A program made the position numbers and the translations under genes. Of a DNA stretch of 34,213 nucleotides, positions 1 through 8,611 are shown piece after piece. Below the pieces are notes generated by a model that saw only the letters and a list, made by a program, of their open reading frames with translations, did not search any database and was not told where the DNA came from. Origin of the DNA: Ignavibacteria bacterium (lineage in GTDB: Bacteria > Bacteroidota > Ignavibacteria > Ignavibacteriales > Melioribacteraceae); assembly GCA_009773205.1 (NCBI GenBank), contig WPAE01000017.1, positions 1 to 34,213 of the forward strand, in the 5' to 3' direction. Numbering within the stretch: position 1 is the first letter of the stretch; each line of letters starts with the position of its first letter.

Positions 1-9
1 TTACATGCT

Positions 10-99
10 TGTCGGGGTTAACCCCGTCCCGATTTTCGGGACGGCCTTCGGCAATCCCGCTTATATTTAGCGGGACATTTCTAATGAATTTTTTGGGTT
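10..99 (+). repeat. Mosaic palindromic repeat, copy 1
   Basis: This is a chain of three hairpins. CGGGGTTAACCCCG lies at 13-26. GTCCCGA pairs with TCGGGAC at 26-42. TCCCGC at 55-60 pairs with GCGGGA at 70-75. A fixed AT-rich tail ends at 99. Bases 52-99 are identical to 12076-12123. The first 17 bases, the GGCCTTCGGCAA block and the tail recur in reverse orientation at 34119-34213. It lies downstream of the hydrolase gene that ends at 141. No coding content is seen. Confidence 0.85.
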
Positions 100-140
100 C
101 AATTAAAACCTGCTTTAGCATAGCAACATCAAACAATGAG

Positions 141-848
141 CTAAAGTTTATATTTTGCTAAAACTTTTTCAACTTCGCGTGCCCATACTCTATAGGCTTC
201 TGCGTTAAAGTGTACGCCATCCCAAGTAACTTCATCTCTTAAATAGCCGTTACGAGAAAGCTGAGAAATAACATCTATGTAATCAATTTTATTCTTTCTT
301 GCATAATCGGAAAGCATCTTATTAAGTTTATCGGTTTCTTTGTTTCTACCGGCGTTGCTTTCTGGTGTGCCGCCCCAATCTTTTGCATAATTTTTAGCAG
401 CGTAAGTTGTTGATTGAATAACCGGAATTATTTTGTTCGCCTTTAACTGCTCAATAATTTTGATATAGATTGGAAAAATTTCTTCAACAGGCGTCCAGTT
501 ATATATATCGTTAATTCCACCCATTACAAAAACAATTTTTGGCTTGTAGCGGATAACATAGTTCAATCTGTTTAAGTAGCCGCGTAGAATATCGCTTGTT
601 ATCCCCATTCCGGCAACATTATTTCTGCCAAGCAAATCGCTCCAAGAAGCGCCCTGTGTTAAAGAATTACCAAACATTACTATATCAACTTGGCGTGGTT
701 TATAAATTTTGTACAAATCAATGTTTCTATCGTACAAAGGGTTTTTTTTATAACGAAGCGTATCAACTTGCTGAGAATTTGGCTGTGCAAAGCATACTAA
801 AACATTTGACACGATGATAAAGGCCGCGAATGCTTGTTTAGTAAACAT
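141..848 (-). CDS. Exported SGNH/GDSL-family hydrolase
   Basis: This is a secreted or periplasmic esterase/lipase-type hydrolase of the SGNH family; the substrate cannot be read from sequence. The family blocks are visible in order: FGNSLTQG with the nucleophile Ser near residue 62, the GGIND block with its Asn, and DGVHFN near the C-terminus holding the Asp and His of the triad. A hydrophobic N-terminus ending in CFAQ looks like a signal peptide. The frame can be extended to a GTG at 857, but the ATG at 848 lies just after a GAAGTGAG stretch and gives a cleaner signal peptide, so it is preferred. At about 235 residues the length is normal for the family. The domain most resembles the GDSL-like lipase/acylhydrolase (PAF acetylhydrolase beta/gamma-like) group. 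It is on the same strand as the coiled-coil gene upstream, 77 bases away. Enzyme class is secure; biological role is not. Confidence 0.85.
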   Translation of the reverse strand: MFTKQAFAAFIIVSNVLVCFAQPNSQQVDTLRYKKNPLYDRNIDLYKIYKPRQVDIVMFGNSLTQGASWSDLLGRNNVAGMGITSDILRGYLNRLNYVIRYKPKIVFVMGGINDIYNWTPVEEIFPIYIKIIEQLKANKIIPVIQSTTYAAKNYAKDWGGTPESNAGRNKETDKLNKMLSDYARKNKIDYIDVISQLSRNGYLRDEVTWDGVHFNAEAYRVWAREVEKVLAKYKL

Positions 849-925
849 TAATCTCACTTCTGTCTTTATTAGTTTTACGTAAGCTGTTTTTTAATGTAAA
901 GGAACGGAAATTTTAGTTGCTGCAG

Positions 926-2530
926 TTATGCTTTTTTCTCGTATTCTTCAATCTTAAAACGGAGATTTTTTTCCATTGCAATCAACTCGCTAATTTTAGC
1001 AGAGTATTCTTCTTTTTGCATCTCTACTTTAGCCGTTTCGTTTTTAAGATCGCGTAATTGCGAGCGCATTTCGGCAATTTGGTTAATCAATTCTTCAAGT
1101 TCTTTTGAATGAGAATTAATTTCATCAATAATAGATTCCTTGTTTTCGGATAGAGAAGAAAACTCCTCGTTTGTTTGGACAAAGAGATGTTTTATTTCCT
1201 TTTGGAATAAATCGCGTTTCGCTTCAAAGGCAGCGCTATCACTTTTTAATTGCTGCAAAATTAGTTTTTGCTTGCTAACAGATTCTTTGATTGTCAAAAG
1301 CTCATCAGTTAATTGATGATGTTCTTCTTTTAGGTGAATAACAAACTGCTCGGTGTTTGTACGCTCTTTTTGCAGCACTTTGGCAAGCCCGCTGTACTCG
1401 GCAATTTGCGAAGCCTTTTCTAAAAGAATTTTTTCTTTGCTTACTAATTCTTTTTCTTTTTCAATAATTTCATGCCGGATAGCGTTGAGTTTAGTTTTAT
1501 ATGCGCTTGTTTCTTCGTTGAAACGAGAAAAAATTTGGGAAAGACTGCTGTCAATTTTTAGCTGACTTTCTTCGAGATGGATTTTTCTTTTATCAAGTTC
1601 TTCAATCGTTTTTTGCTTCTCTTTTATTTGTTCGGAAAGCGAAACTTCTTCACTTTTCAGTTTAAGTACTTTTTCTTGTATCTCAGCTTTAACATCTTCG
1701 AACTTATTTATTTCTTCGATGAAAGAACCTTTGCGTTCTGTAAGTGCTGTTACTTCATCTTCAATCTTCTGAATATTTTCTTTTGCAAAGCTGTATCTGT
1801 TTTCAAACTCATCGTAATCTTTTTGTTTTACTCTTAAGCCATCTAAAAGAGAATCTCTCTTTTCAGAAAACTCGTTGAAGAGTTTTTCTTTCTCGGAAAT
1901 CTGCCCAATTATTCCAGATAGCGAATTTTCGAGGTTGGATTTAATTTCTTCACTAAGATTAATTTTTTCTTCAAGCTGTTTAATTATCTGGTTTCGTTTT
2001 ACTTCTTCGGTTTTTAGATGGCTAAGTCTTTCCGAAATTTCAGCTTCTGTTTCTTTTATTTTATTAACAGAAACTTCAACATCGTTTCTGTAGTTAGAAA
2101 TCAAATTTTTAATTCGGTCTTCCTCAGCTCTTAACAGTTCTATTTTGTTTTCAAACTCTAGAAGTTCTCGCTCTTTAGCAGCGTGTGAATGCTGTAATTC
2201 TTCTGCAATTTCCGAATTGTTTTCAAGTGATTGCACAATGCTTTCGAGCGACGATTTCTTTTCTTCCAATTGCGAGATTGAAACTTCTAAATCGCTTATC
2301 TTTTTTGCTCGGGACACTTCTCCTTCGGCAAAAGAGAGCAATTCGTTTTTTTGCTCTTCTACCCGTGCAGCAATTTCTGTTAATTCAATTTTGGATTCGG
2401 CAAGCTTTTTCTCAATTTCGGTTAAACTTTGGTTCCTTTGCAGAATAGAATGAAGTGTGTTTTTCAACTCGTCGTTTTCTTCAACAAGTTTTTCTATCTC
2501 TACTTTTGTCTTGGATGAAAATAAACCCAT
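926..2530 (-). CDS. Long coiled-coil protein of unknown function
   Basis: Nearly the whole 534-residue product is a heptad-rich, Glu/Lys-rich coiled coil with many Ile/Leu at spaced positions. There is no signal peptide, membrane segment or recognisable enzymatic domain. It begins MGLFSSKTKVEIEKLVEEN, a short N-terminal lead followed by coiled coil to the end. The frame extends to a TTG at 2539, but that codon directly abuts the GGAG. The ATG at 2530 has AAGGAG nine bases upstream, so 2530 is the start. A strong Bacteroidota-type promoter lies at 2574-2606. Similarity to SMC or myosin-type proteins in searches would be composition-driven. A structural or scaffolding role is a guess only. Confidence 0.75.
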   Translation of the reverse strand: MGLFSSKTKVEIEKLVEENDELKNTLHSILQRNQSLTEIEKKLAESKIELTEIAARVEEQKNELLSFAEGEVSRAKKISDLEVSISQLEEKKSSLESIVQSLENNSEIAEELQHSHAAKERELLEFENKIELLRAEEDRIKNLISNYRNDVEVSVNKIKETEAEISERLSHLKTEEVKRNQIIKQLEEKINLSEEIKSNLENSLSGIIGQISEKEKLFNEFSEKRDSLLDGLRVKQKDYDEFENRYSFAKENIQKIEDEVTALTERKGSFIEEINKFEDVKAEIQEKVLKLKSEEVSLSEQIKEKQKTIEELDKRKIHLEESQLKIDSSLSQIFSRFNEETSAYKTKLNAIRHEIIEKEKELVSKEKILLEKASQIAEYSGLAKVLQKERTNTEQFVIHLKEEHHQLTDELLTIKESVSKQKLILQQLKSDSAAFEAKRDLFQKEIKHLFVQTNEEFSSLSENKESIIDEINSHSKELEELINQIAEMRSQLRDLKNETAKVEMQKEEYSAKISELIAMEKNLRFKIEEYEKKA

Positions 2531-2573
2531 CAAAAACAACTCCTTCGTTAGCTTCGTTTAATTTAGTTTAAAG

Positions 2574-2606
2574 CAAAGATAATAAAGGGTATCTCTAAAA
2601 ACCAAA
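2574..2606 (-). promoter_or_regulatory. Bacteroidota-type promoter for the coiled-coil gene
   Basis: Read on the minus strand, TTTG (2606-2603) is followed after 21 bases by TATCTTTG (2581-2574). This fits the Bacteroidota RpoD consensus TTTG-N19-21-TAnnTTTG. It predicts a transcript start near 2568 and a leader of about 38 bases before the ATG at 2530. Confidence 0.6.
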
Positions 2607-2839
2607 AATGTTTATCATCTTAAAAACAGAGCGACAAACGATATCTGTACTACACTATAAAACTCAGTACAATTCTTAAGTAAAAAACTCTACACAGCGA
2701 GAGCACAGAGGTCCACAGAGGAAAAAAACGGGGTGTACAATAGGCTTGTCAGCAAAATCATGATCAGAATGACGATTATTAGAGATGGACTAAACTTTGT
2801 GTAATGAATCTGCTCTTTAGGACAAATCCAATTAAGGGG
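2607..2839. other. Intergenic region, no gene seen
   Basis: No open frame with coding character is seen on either strand between the coiled-coil promoter and the end of the DUF454 gene. It holds a low-complexity stretch at about 2695-2725 with repeated CACAGAG words, a type of interspersed sequence also hinted at in other gaps here. A 20-base stretch at 2587-2606 resembles one end of the AT-rich element described at 4451, but it is too short to call. Confidence 0.5.
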
Positions 2840-3235
2840 TCATCTTTTTTTTGCAACAGTGGTATTTCTAATTGTATTAAGCGAAATAATGTAGCCTGCA
2901 ACTCCAAAAGCTATCGAGAGCAGCACCACAATGTTAAACGGTTCTCTTGTTGTAAAGTAGATTGAAATAGTAATGGTTACAAATAACATAATTACCGAGG
3001 TGAATTTTGCACGAAGCGGCATTCCTCGCTTTTCTATGTAGTTGCGAACGTGAATGCCTATGTATGGATCATTTAGAAGCCTTAAGTAGAATTTTTCTGA
3101 GCTGCGGGCAAAAAACCATGCCGCTAAAATGAAAAAAACTGTGCTTGGCATTAGCGGAAGTATAGCGCCAATAATCCCTAACACTACACAAAGCCAGCCT
3201 GCAATTAGAAAAAATGGTTTATATACTTTTTTCAT
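2840..3235 (-). CDS. DUF454 (YbaN-like) small inner-membrane protein
   Basis: This is a 131-residue membrane protein matching the DUF454/YbaN family by pattern. The N-terminal hydrophobic stretch contains GWLCVVLGIIGAILPLMPST. The central segment is WFFARSSEKFY..L..DPYIG. Two more membrane segments follow in the second half. The family has no established biochemical function. The gene starts 9 bases after the rmlA stop codon (3245), so the two are very likely co-transcribed. It ends in a basic tail (VAKKR). No strong ribosome-binding site is visible in the short gap, which would fit translational coupling. Confidence 0.85.
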   Translation of the reverse strand: MKKVYKPFFLIAGWLCVVLGIIGAILPLMPSTVFFILAAWFFARSSEKFYLRLLNDPYIGIHVRNYIEKRGMPLRAKFTSVIMLFVTITISIYFTTREPFNIVVLLSIAFGVAGYIISLNTIRNTTVAKKR

Positions 3236-3244
3236 ATTGGTTGG

Positions 3245-4111
3245 TTATTCTTCTGCAGAAATTCTTTCCAAATACTCCCTGTATAACGAATTTGGAATCG
3301 AATTTATTACCTGATGGAATTGAGCTTTATCTATAAAGCCTTTCGTATAAGCAATTTCTTCGATGCAGGCAACTTTTAATCCTTGTCTGTCTTCAATTAC
3401 GCCAAAGAACTGTGCAGCTTTTAAAAGAGCTTCCGGAGTTCCAGTATCGAGCCACGCTACACCGCGCCCAACTTTTTGTACTTTGAGATCACCAAGTTCA
3501 AGGTATTTTTTGTTTACATCGGTTATCTCTAACTCTCCTCGGGCAGATGGCTTTAGGCTTTTAGAAATCTCAACTACTTTATTATCATAAACATATAAAC
3601 CGGGCACGGCATAGTTCGATTTTGGAATTTTTGGCTTCTCTTCAATGCTGATTGCTTTACCAGTTTGATCAAACTCAACTATTCCGTAACGCTCCGGATC
3701 GGTTACTTGATAAGCAAAAATTGTAGCCCCGGCATTATTGGTTTCTACAGCTTTGTAAAAGAAATCCAGTTTGCCGTAGAAAATGTTATCACCAAGAATA
3801 AGTGAAACAGAATCATAACCTATAAATTTATCCCCCAAGATAAATGATTGAGCAATTCCGTTTGGGGCAGGTTGTACAACGTATTGAATGTCTAAACCAA
3901 GATTATGTCCATCTCCAAAAAGTTTTTTGTAAAGAGGAATTGTTTCATCGTTAGAAACAATTAATATCTCCTTAATTCCGGCAAGCATTAAAATAGAAAG
4001 AGGATAATAAATCAATGGCTTATCGTATATAGTTAGAAGCTGTTTGCTGTACACTTTTGTCATAGGATACATTCTTGTACCCGAGCCGCCGGCTAGAACA
4101 ATTCCTTTCAT
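3245..4111 (-). CDS. rmlA: Glucose-1-phosphate thymidylyltransferase
   Basis: It catalyses dTTP plus glucose-1-phosphate to dTDP-glucose, the first step of dTDP-rhamnose synthesis, in the cytoplasm. The nucleotidyltransferase signature GGSGTRMYPMTKVYSKQL is at residues 8-25. PLIYYPLSILMLAG, the LGDNIFYG metal/substrate segment and the EEKPKIPKSN block follow. The 288-residue length is typical for RmlA. The start is the ATG at 4111 with AAGGTGA a few bases upstream. It leads a two-gene unit with the DUF454 gene. The other rhamnose-pathway gene in the window, an rmlD-like reductase, is 22 kb away at 26175; rmlB and rmlC are not here. Function is confident from the motifs. Confidence 0.95.
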   Translation of the reverse strand: MKGIVLAGGSGTRMYPMTKVYSKQLLTIYDKPLIYYPLSILMLAGIKEILIVSNDETIPLYKKLFGDGHNLGLDIQYVVQPAPNGIAQSFILGDKFIGYDSVSLILGDNIFYGKLDFFYKAVETNNAGATIFAYQVTDPERYGIVEFDQTGKAISIEEKPKIPKSNYAVPGLYVYDNKVVEISKSLKPSARGELEITDVNKKYLELGDLKVQKVGRGVAWLDTGTPEALLKAAQFFGVIEDRQGLKVACIEEIAYTKGFIDKAQFHQVINSIPNSLYREYLERISAEE

Positions 4112-4191
4112 TCATTCACCTTAAAATTCTTAGTTAAATATAAATGAGCCTACTCTAAAAAACCATGATCATTATTAAAAAGCGTTGTTTT

Positions 4192-4303
4192 CGACCTACC
4201 CGCCCAACCCTCCATAAAACGGCTGGCGGGCAGGAAATCGTAACCAGAAATTGTCAAAATGACCTTTCCTGCCTGCCATGTTTGGTCTAAAGAGGCAGGC
4301 GGG
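4192..4303. repeat. Pair of GC-rich palindromes
   Basis: Two hairpins stand out from AT-rich surroundings. In the first (4192-4240) CCCGCC pairs with GGCGGG, with outer CT/AG and CGA/TCG pairs. In the second (4268-4303) CCTGCCTGCC pairs with GGCAGGCGGG, with one mismatch. The same CCTGCC/GGCGGG vocabulary occurs at 4496-4512, 6434-6484, 12034-12064 and 18230-18257, so this is one family of interspersed modules. Neither hairpin is followed by a T tract, so they are not ordinary terminators. Confidence 0.75.
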
Positions 4304-4450
4304 TTAGATTCGGCTCATAAATGAGTTCAGTCCAAAAAGGTACAATAGTTCAAAAAAATTTTTTATATACGAATCTGGTCTAATAATGAAAATTAGGAAA
4401 AGAGTGTTTTGGGTTTAACACCTTTGTTGAAACTGGTTTTTAAAATTAAC

Positions 4451-4570
4451 GGCACCTCTAAAAATTAGGTTTTATAAAAATTTACCCACGCCAAAAAAAG
4501 GCGGGCGGGCGCCGAGTTCGTTAAGAAAACTAAAAGCCCGCAAAGTATATTGGTATTTTTAGAGGCGCCC
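4451..4570 (+). repeat. AT-rich inverted-terminus element, copy A
   Basis: A 120-base element is bounded by CCTCTAAAAAT on the left and its inverted copy ATTTTTAGAGG on the right. It matches copy B (13074-13170) across most of its length, including the segment AAGAAAACTAAAAGCCCGC. Copy A carries an extra GC-rich stretch of about 25 bases (roughly 4486-4513, with a GCC/GGC hairpin) where copy B has only CAGCAG. The size and terminal symmetry resemble a MITE or REP-type non-autonomous element. No coding sequence lies inside. Confidence 0.8.
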
Positions 4571-4872
4571 TTAAGATAAACGATTAATGCAGAATAATTT
4601 TCACAAAGAATGCCTAGTTTTTATAGTGTACTAATTCTTTATTCTTGTTTTTGCAAATACTATTCTCATAAACGGAAAATATTCTTAGGGAAAATCGAAA
4701 AAACAAACAAAAATAGGGGCACAACTTTTGAATGTAATGCTCGACTAGAAAGTTGTGAAAACAACAGATAGTGTCTGAATTCGATAAAGCAAATTTTATA
4801 TAGATTTTTGTTTAGCTTCACTTAGAATTACGTTATAGAAAACTTATTCGCTAATAAAAATGTTTTCAAACT
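4571..4872. other. Leader region upstream of the hdr-flx cluster
   Basis: This AT-rich gap between copy A and hdrC contains no gene. The promoter of the hdr-flx cluster should lie here. The best candidate is the TATAGATTTTTG stretch near 4798-4809, which fits TAnnTTTG only with one extra base, so no promoter is called. No riboswitch or attenuator is apparent. Confidence 0.4.
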
Positions 4873-5415
4873 GTGAATCGAATGAATACAAGATCAGCTA
4901 GTACTGTAACCCTCTCCGACAAAATCGAAAGACTCACGAATGAATCTCCAATGTTATGTTATCAATGCGGGAAATGCTCTGCCGGTTGCCCGGTAAGGAG
5001 CCACATGGATGATTCGCCAAATCAAGTAATTCGTTTTACTCAGTTAGGATTCGATGATAAAACTCTCAAATCAAAAACACCTTGGCTTTGTGCCGGATGT
5101 TTGACTTGCAGTGCCCGCTGTCCGCAAAACTTAGATGTTGCCAAATTCATGGATGCAGTTCGCCAAATTGCTTTAGAAGAAAATATTGAGATTGTCGAGA
5201 AAGATACTGTGGCTTTTCACAAAGCATTTCTAAATCAAATTAAAAAACATGGAAGAGCCTTTGAGTTTGGATTAGTTAGAGAGTACAAACTAAAAACACT
5301 AAACCTACTTCAAGATATTGATGTTGCGCCAGAAATGCTGTTAAAAGGGAAACTTAGTTTACTGCCTCACCAAGTAAAAGATAAAAAGCATGTCAAAAAA
5401 ATTTTTGAGAAATAG
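4873..5415 (+). CDS. hdrC: Heterodisulfide reductase-like subunit C, two [4Fe-4S] clusters
   Basis: This is the small iron-sulfur subunit that relays electrons from HdrA to the HdrB active site. Two ferredoxin motifs are visible: CYQCGKCSAGCP with Cys at 29, 32, 35 and 39, and CAGCLTCSARCP with Cys at 73, 76, 79 and 83. At 180 residues it is HdrC-sized. The frame opens with GTG at 4873 and has an ATG at 4882; neither has a clear Shine-Dalgarno, so the start is uncertain by three codons. It is the first gene of a seven-gene same-strand cluster, with hdrB 15 bases downstream. In methanogens HdrC works on CoM-S-S-CoB; in bacteria the disulfide substrate is not settled. Confidence 0.92.
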   Translation: MNRMNTRSASTVTLSDKIERLTNESPMLCYQCGKCSAGCPVRSHMDDSPNQVIRFTQLGFDDKTLKSKTPWLCAGCLTCSARCPQNLDVAKFMDAVRQIALEENIEIVEKDTVAFHKAFLNQIKKHGRAFEFGLVREYKLKTLNLLQDIDVAPEMLLKGKLSLLPHQVKDKKHVKKIFEK

Positions 5416-5430
5416 ATAAGGGTAAGTCCT

Positions 5431-6282
5431 TTGAAAATTGGTTATTATCCTGGTTGCTCTCTGCTGGGAACCGGAAAAGAGTATGATCTTTCGTTGCGAA
5501 AGATTTTACAAAAGCTTGATGTGGAACTTGAAGAATTGAATGATTGGTCTTGTTGTGGTGCTACATCGGCTCATGCAACAAATCATTTAATGTCAATCGC
5601 GCTGCCCGCAATTAATCTTTCCATTGCAGAAAAACAAAAAATAAATGAACTGTTTGCACCTTGCGCAGCCTGCTACAATAGAATGATAGTTGCTAAGCAC
5701 GAACTTGACAATACTCCGCTGCTTGCAAAGCAAGTTTCTGATTTGATAGAAAAACCAATCAACTTTGCAGTAGATATTATTAATGTTGTTGAATTGTTTG
5801 AGAGAATTGGGGTTAAGAAAATTGAAGAAGCGCGAGCCACAAACCTTAAAGGAATTAAAGCTGCTTGTTATTATGGATGCTTGCTTGTTCGTCCATTTAA
5901 CATAACTCACTTTGATGATGCCGAGCAGCCAACTTCGATGGAAAAAATTATTGCTGCAACTGGCGCCGAAGCCATTGACTGGAATTATAAAATTGAATGC
6001 TGCGGTGGTGCTCATTCAATTGCTCACAAAGAGATTGTGGTTGATCTCTCAAAGAAAATTTTAGATGATGCAAAATTTCACGGCGCTGATGTGGTGGTGG
6101 TTGCCTGCCCGATGTGTCATTCAAACTTAGATATGCGTCAGCGCTCAATGAAGAATCATCAAGAGATTCCTGTTTTGTATCTATCCGAGTTCATCGGACT
6201 CGCACTCGGAGTTTCACCAAAAGAACTTGGAGTTGATTTGCATTTTGTATCAGCCGAACCATTGATACAAAAGATTAGCTGA
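5431..6282 (+). CDS. hdrB: Heterodisulfide reductase-like subunit B, two CCG domains
   Basis: This is the catalytic disulfide-reducing subunit. Both cysteine-rich CCG domains are complete. Domain 1 has Cys 9, the CC pair at 41-42, and 78 and 81. Domain 2 has Cys 146 and 150, the CC pair at 190-191, and 226 and 229. These ligate the two non-cubane [4Fe-4S] clusters in characterised HdrB, so the active site looks intact. The start is a TTG at 5431, preceded by AAGGGTAAG at about the right distance; the protein then opens directly into the conserved KIGYYPGCS segment, which supports it. At 283 residues it is of normal length. It follows hdrC by 15 bases and is separated from hdrA by a 322-base palindrome-filled gap. 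Confidence 0.93.
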   Translation: MKIGYYPGCSLLGTGKEYDLSLRKILQKLDVELEELNDWSCCGATSAHATNHLMSIALPAINLSIAEKQKINELFAPCAACYNRMIVAKHELDNTPLLAKQVSDLIEKPINFAVDIINVVELFERIGVKKIEEARATNLKGIKAACYYGCLLVRPFNITHFDDAEQPTSMEKIIAATGAEAIDWNYKIECCGGAHSIAHKEIVVDLSKKILDDAKFHGADVVVVACPMCHSNLDMRQRSMKNHQEIPVLYLSEFIGLALGVSPKELGVDLHFVSAEPLIQKIS

Positions 6283-6283
6283 T

Positions 6284-6573
6284 TTTTATTGCCACAACCT
6301 TAAGAGACTAAGTGAAAATGGCAATAAAATTAGTAGGCGCAACTTTCAAGTTGCGGTTTTTAATCCGCCAGAGGCGGACGATGGTCAAATTCCCCGCCTC
6401 TTGAGGCGAATAAATAAAATTTGTTTTCAGAAACCTCGCTGCCCCCGCCTGCCAAAGCAAAGCGGCGGGCAGGTTGCGGCGAGGAGATTCATTAAAAACG
6501 CAAGCTGAAGCTTGCGGCTACTCTAAAGATTTTAATATTAACACGGACTCTTAAGGTCGTGGCAATAATAAAA
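6284..6573. repeat. Multi-layer nested inverted repeat between hdrB and hdrA
   Basis: Three shells of inverted repeat are nested. In the outer shell, 6284-6306 (TTTTATTGCCAC, AA, CCTTAAGAG) pairs with 6548-6573. In the middle shell, 6332-6364 pairs with 6491-6522 through AGTAG/CTACT and GTTTTTAAT/ATTAAAAAC, and each arm also folds on itself (GCAACTTTCAAGTTGC and CGCAAGCTGAAGCTTGCG). The core contains CCGCC-AGA-GGCGG at 6365-6377, a CGCCTC/GAGGCG hairpin near 6395-6408, and CCTCGC/GCGAGG enclosing CCCGCC/GGCGGG at 6434-6484. A competing 11-base local hairpin (TTTTATTGCCA with TGGCAATAAAA, ending at 6329) exists in the left part. No T tract follows, so it may shape mRNA processing rather than termination. 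Confidence 0.8.
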
Positions 6574-6604
6574 CTTGATTTTTGTTGATTAATGAGAGAT
6601 TGAA

Positions 6605-8602
6605 ATGAGAATAGGCGTTTTTATATGTCACTGCGGAGAGAACATTGGCAGAACGGTAGATTGCGAAGTTGTTGCAGAATCTTGCGGAAGATTTCCTGGC
6701 GTGGTTTATTCTGTAGAAAACAAATACATGTGCTCGGATCCAGGGCAAAATATTGTTAAGAACGCAATCAAAGAAAAAAATCTTGATGGAATTGTTGTTG
6801 GTTCATGCTCGCCTCACATGCACGAAAAAACTTTTCGCAAAGCGTGCGCGGATGCCGGATTGAATCCATACTTATTTGAAATGGCGAACTTACGCGAACA
6901 TTGCTCTTGGGTTCACGAAGATAAAGTTGAAGCAACTAAAAAGGCGATTGACTTAACAAGAATAGCAGTGGAAAAAGTTAAGCGTAATGATCCGCTTTCA
7001 CCAATTCGCGTTCCAGTTACAAAACGCTCCTTAGTAATCGGCGGAGGAATTTCGGGAATTCAAGCAGCGCTTGATATAGCCAACGCCGGTTTTGAAGTTG
7101 TGCTAGTTGAGAAAGAGCCATCTATTGGCGGACACATGAGCCAGCTAAGCGAAACATTTCCTACGCTTGATTGCTCGCAGTGTATTCTTACTCCTCGAAT
7201 GGTGGAAGTATATCAGCATCCTAAAATTAAATTACTAACTTATTCAGAAGTTGAAAATGTAGAAGGCTTCATCGGTAACTTCAAAGTTACTATTAGAAAA
7301 AAAGCCCGCTCCATTGATGAAACAAAATGCAACGGATGCGGCAACTGTCAGCAGAAATGCCCTATCAAGAAAAAGGCTTACAACGAGTTTGAAGAAAACT
7401 TAGCATTTCGTCCGGCAATTTATGTTCCTTTTCCACAAGCAGTTCCAAACATTCCGGTGATTGATAGAAATGCTTGCACATACTATCAAACCGGCAAATG
7501 TCAAATGTGTGTTAAAGTTTGCGGGCGCGAAGCAATCATGTTCGAACAAGAAGATTCTTTTGTTACGGAAGATGTAGGCTCTATCATTGTTGCAACCGGA
7601 TACAAACTTTATACAATAGACAAGAAACCTGAAGAAAGTGAAATTAAAGGTTATGGCGAATATGGATACGGAAGATATAAAGATGTAATTGATGGACTTC
7701 AGTTTGAAAGAATAGCGAGTGCATCCGGACCAACCTCCGGAGAAATTCTTCGTCCATCTGATAAAACTGTGCCGAAGAAAATTGTTTTCATCCAATGTGT
7801 CGGTTCGCGCGATGAGGCAAAGGGATTTTCTTACTGCAGCAAAATTTGCTGCATGTACACGGCTAAGCACGCAATGCTTTACAAACATAAAGTTCACGAA
7901 GGTGAAGCTTACGTTTTCTACATGGACATACGTGCCGGAGGAAAAGGTTACGATGAATTTGTTCGCCGGGCAATTGAAGAAGATCATGTAAAATATATTC
8001 GCGGAAGAGTTTCTCGTATTTACGAAGAAAAAGGAAAGTACATTGTAAAAGGTGTAGATACGTTAAGCAACATGAATGTAACAATTGATGCCGACATGGT
8101 TGTGCTTGCAACTGCTATGGTTGCACAGCCAAACGCTGCTAAACTCGCGCAGACAATAGGAATGTCTTATGATAAATATGGTTTCTACAATGAAGCCCAC
8201 CCAAAGCTTCGTCCCGTTGAAGTAAGCACAGCCGGAGTTTTTCTTGCAGGCGCTTGTCAATCACCAAAAGATATTCCCGAATCTGTTTCGATGGCGTCGG
8301 CCGCGGCAAGTAAATCGCTTGTTTTATTTGGTTCAGATATTCTAGAACGCGAACCAACAATTGCAAAAGTGAATGAATCGGTTTGTGCCGGTTGCTTTTA
8401 CTGCCAAAAAGTATGCGCTTACAATGCAGTTGAAAGAAAAGAAATAAAAGACCGTAACGGTAATGTTGTTAAAGTGATAGCTTATGTAAACTCAGGATTG
8501 TGCCAAGGATGTGGAACGTGCAATGCAGTGTGCCCATCAAAATCTGTTGAGCTAATTGGTTTTACCGATGAACAGATTTATGCAGAAATAAATGCTTTGT
8601 AA
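6605..8602 (+). CDS. hdrA: Heterodisulfide reductase-like subunit A, FAD and multiple [4Fe-4S]
   Basis: This is the flavin subunit that in characterised complexes bifurcates electrons between a low-potential acceptor and HdrBC. The order is: an N-terminal CHCGENIGRTVD segment; the FAD-binding GGGISG at 146-151 followed by GGHMSQLSETFPTLDC; an inserted cluster motif CNGCGNCQQKCP (Cys 242-252); a CX7CX2CX3C stretch at 291-306; and two C-terminal motifs, CAGCFYCQKVC (594-604) and CQGCGTCNAVCP (633-643). The 665-residue length is normal for a full HdrA. The ATG at 6605 follows GAGAGATTGAA. flxD is next, 151 bases on. Whether this HdrA truly bifurcates cannot be read from sequence, but the complete cluster set is consistent with it. 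Confidence 0.95.
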   Translation: MRIGVFICHCGENIGRTVDCEVVAESCGRFPGVVYSVENKYMCSDPGQNIVKNAIKEKNLDGIVVGSCSPHMHEKTFRKACADAGLNPYLFEMANLREHCSWVHEDKVEATKKAIDLTRIAVEKVKRNDPLSPIRVPVTKRSLVIGGGISGIQAALDIANAGFEVVLVEKEPSIGGHMSQLSETFPTLDCSQCILTPRMVEVYQHPKIKLLTYSEVENVEGFIGNFKVTIRKKARSIDETKCNGCGNCQQKCPIKKKAYNEFEENLAFRPAIYVPFPQAVPNIPVIDRNACTYYQTGKCQMCVKVCGREAIMFEQEDSFVTEDVGSIIVATGYKLYTIDKKPEESEIKGYGEYGYGRYKDVIDGLQFERIASASGPTSGEILRPSDKTVPKKIVFIQCVGSRDEAKGFSYCSKICCMYTAKHAMLYKHKVHEGEAYVFYMDIRAGGKGYDEFVRRAIEEDHVKYIRGRVSRIYEEKGKYIVKGVDTLSNMNVTIDADMVVLATAMVAQPNAAKLAQTIGMSYDKYGFYNEAHPKLRPVEVSTAGVFLAGACQSPKDIPESVSMASAAASKSLVLFGSDILEREPTIAKVNESVCAGCFYCQKVCAYNAVERKEIKDRNGNVVKVIAYVNSGLCQGCGTCNAVCPSKSVELIGFTDEQIYAEINAL

Positions 8603-8611
8603 TTAATTCAT

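Noticed and set aside
10-99. Integron attC site reading of the hairpin repeat
   Set aside because: The required RYYYAAC/GTTRRRY core pair is not found, copies do not separate gene cassettes, and no integrase is present.
7400-7987. A 195-codon minus-strand frame inside hdrA
   Set aside because: It lies fully opposite conserved hdrA cluster motifs and has no coding features of its own.
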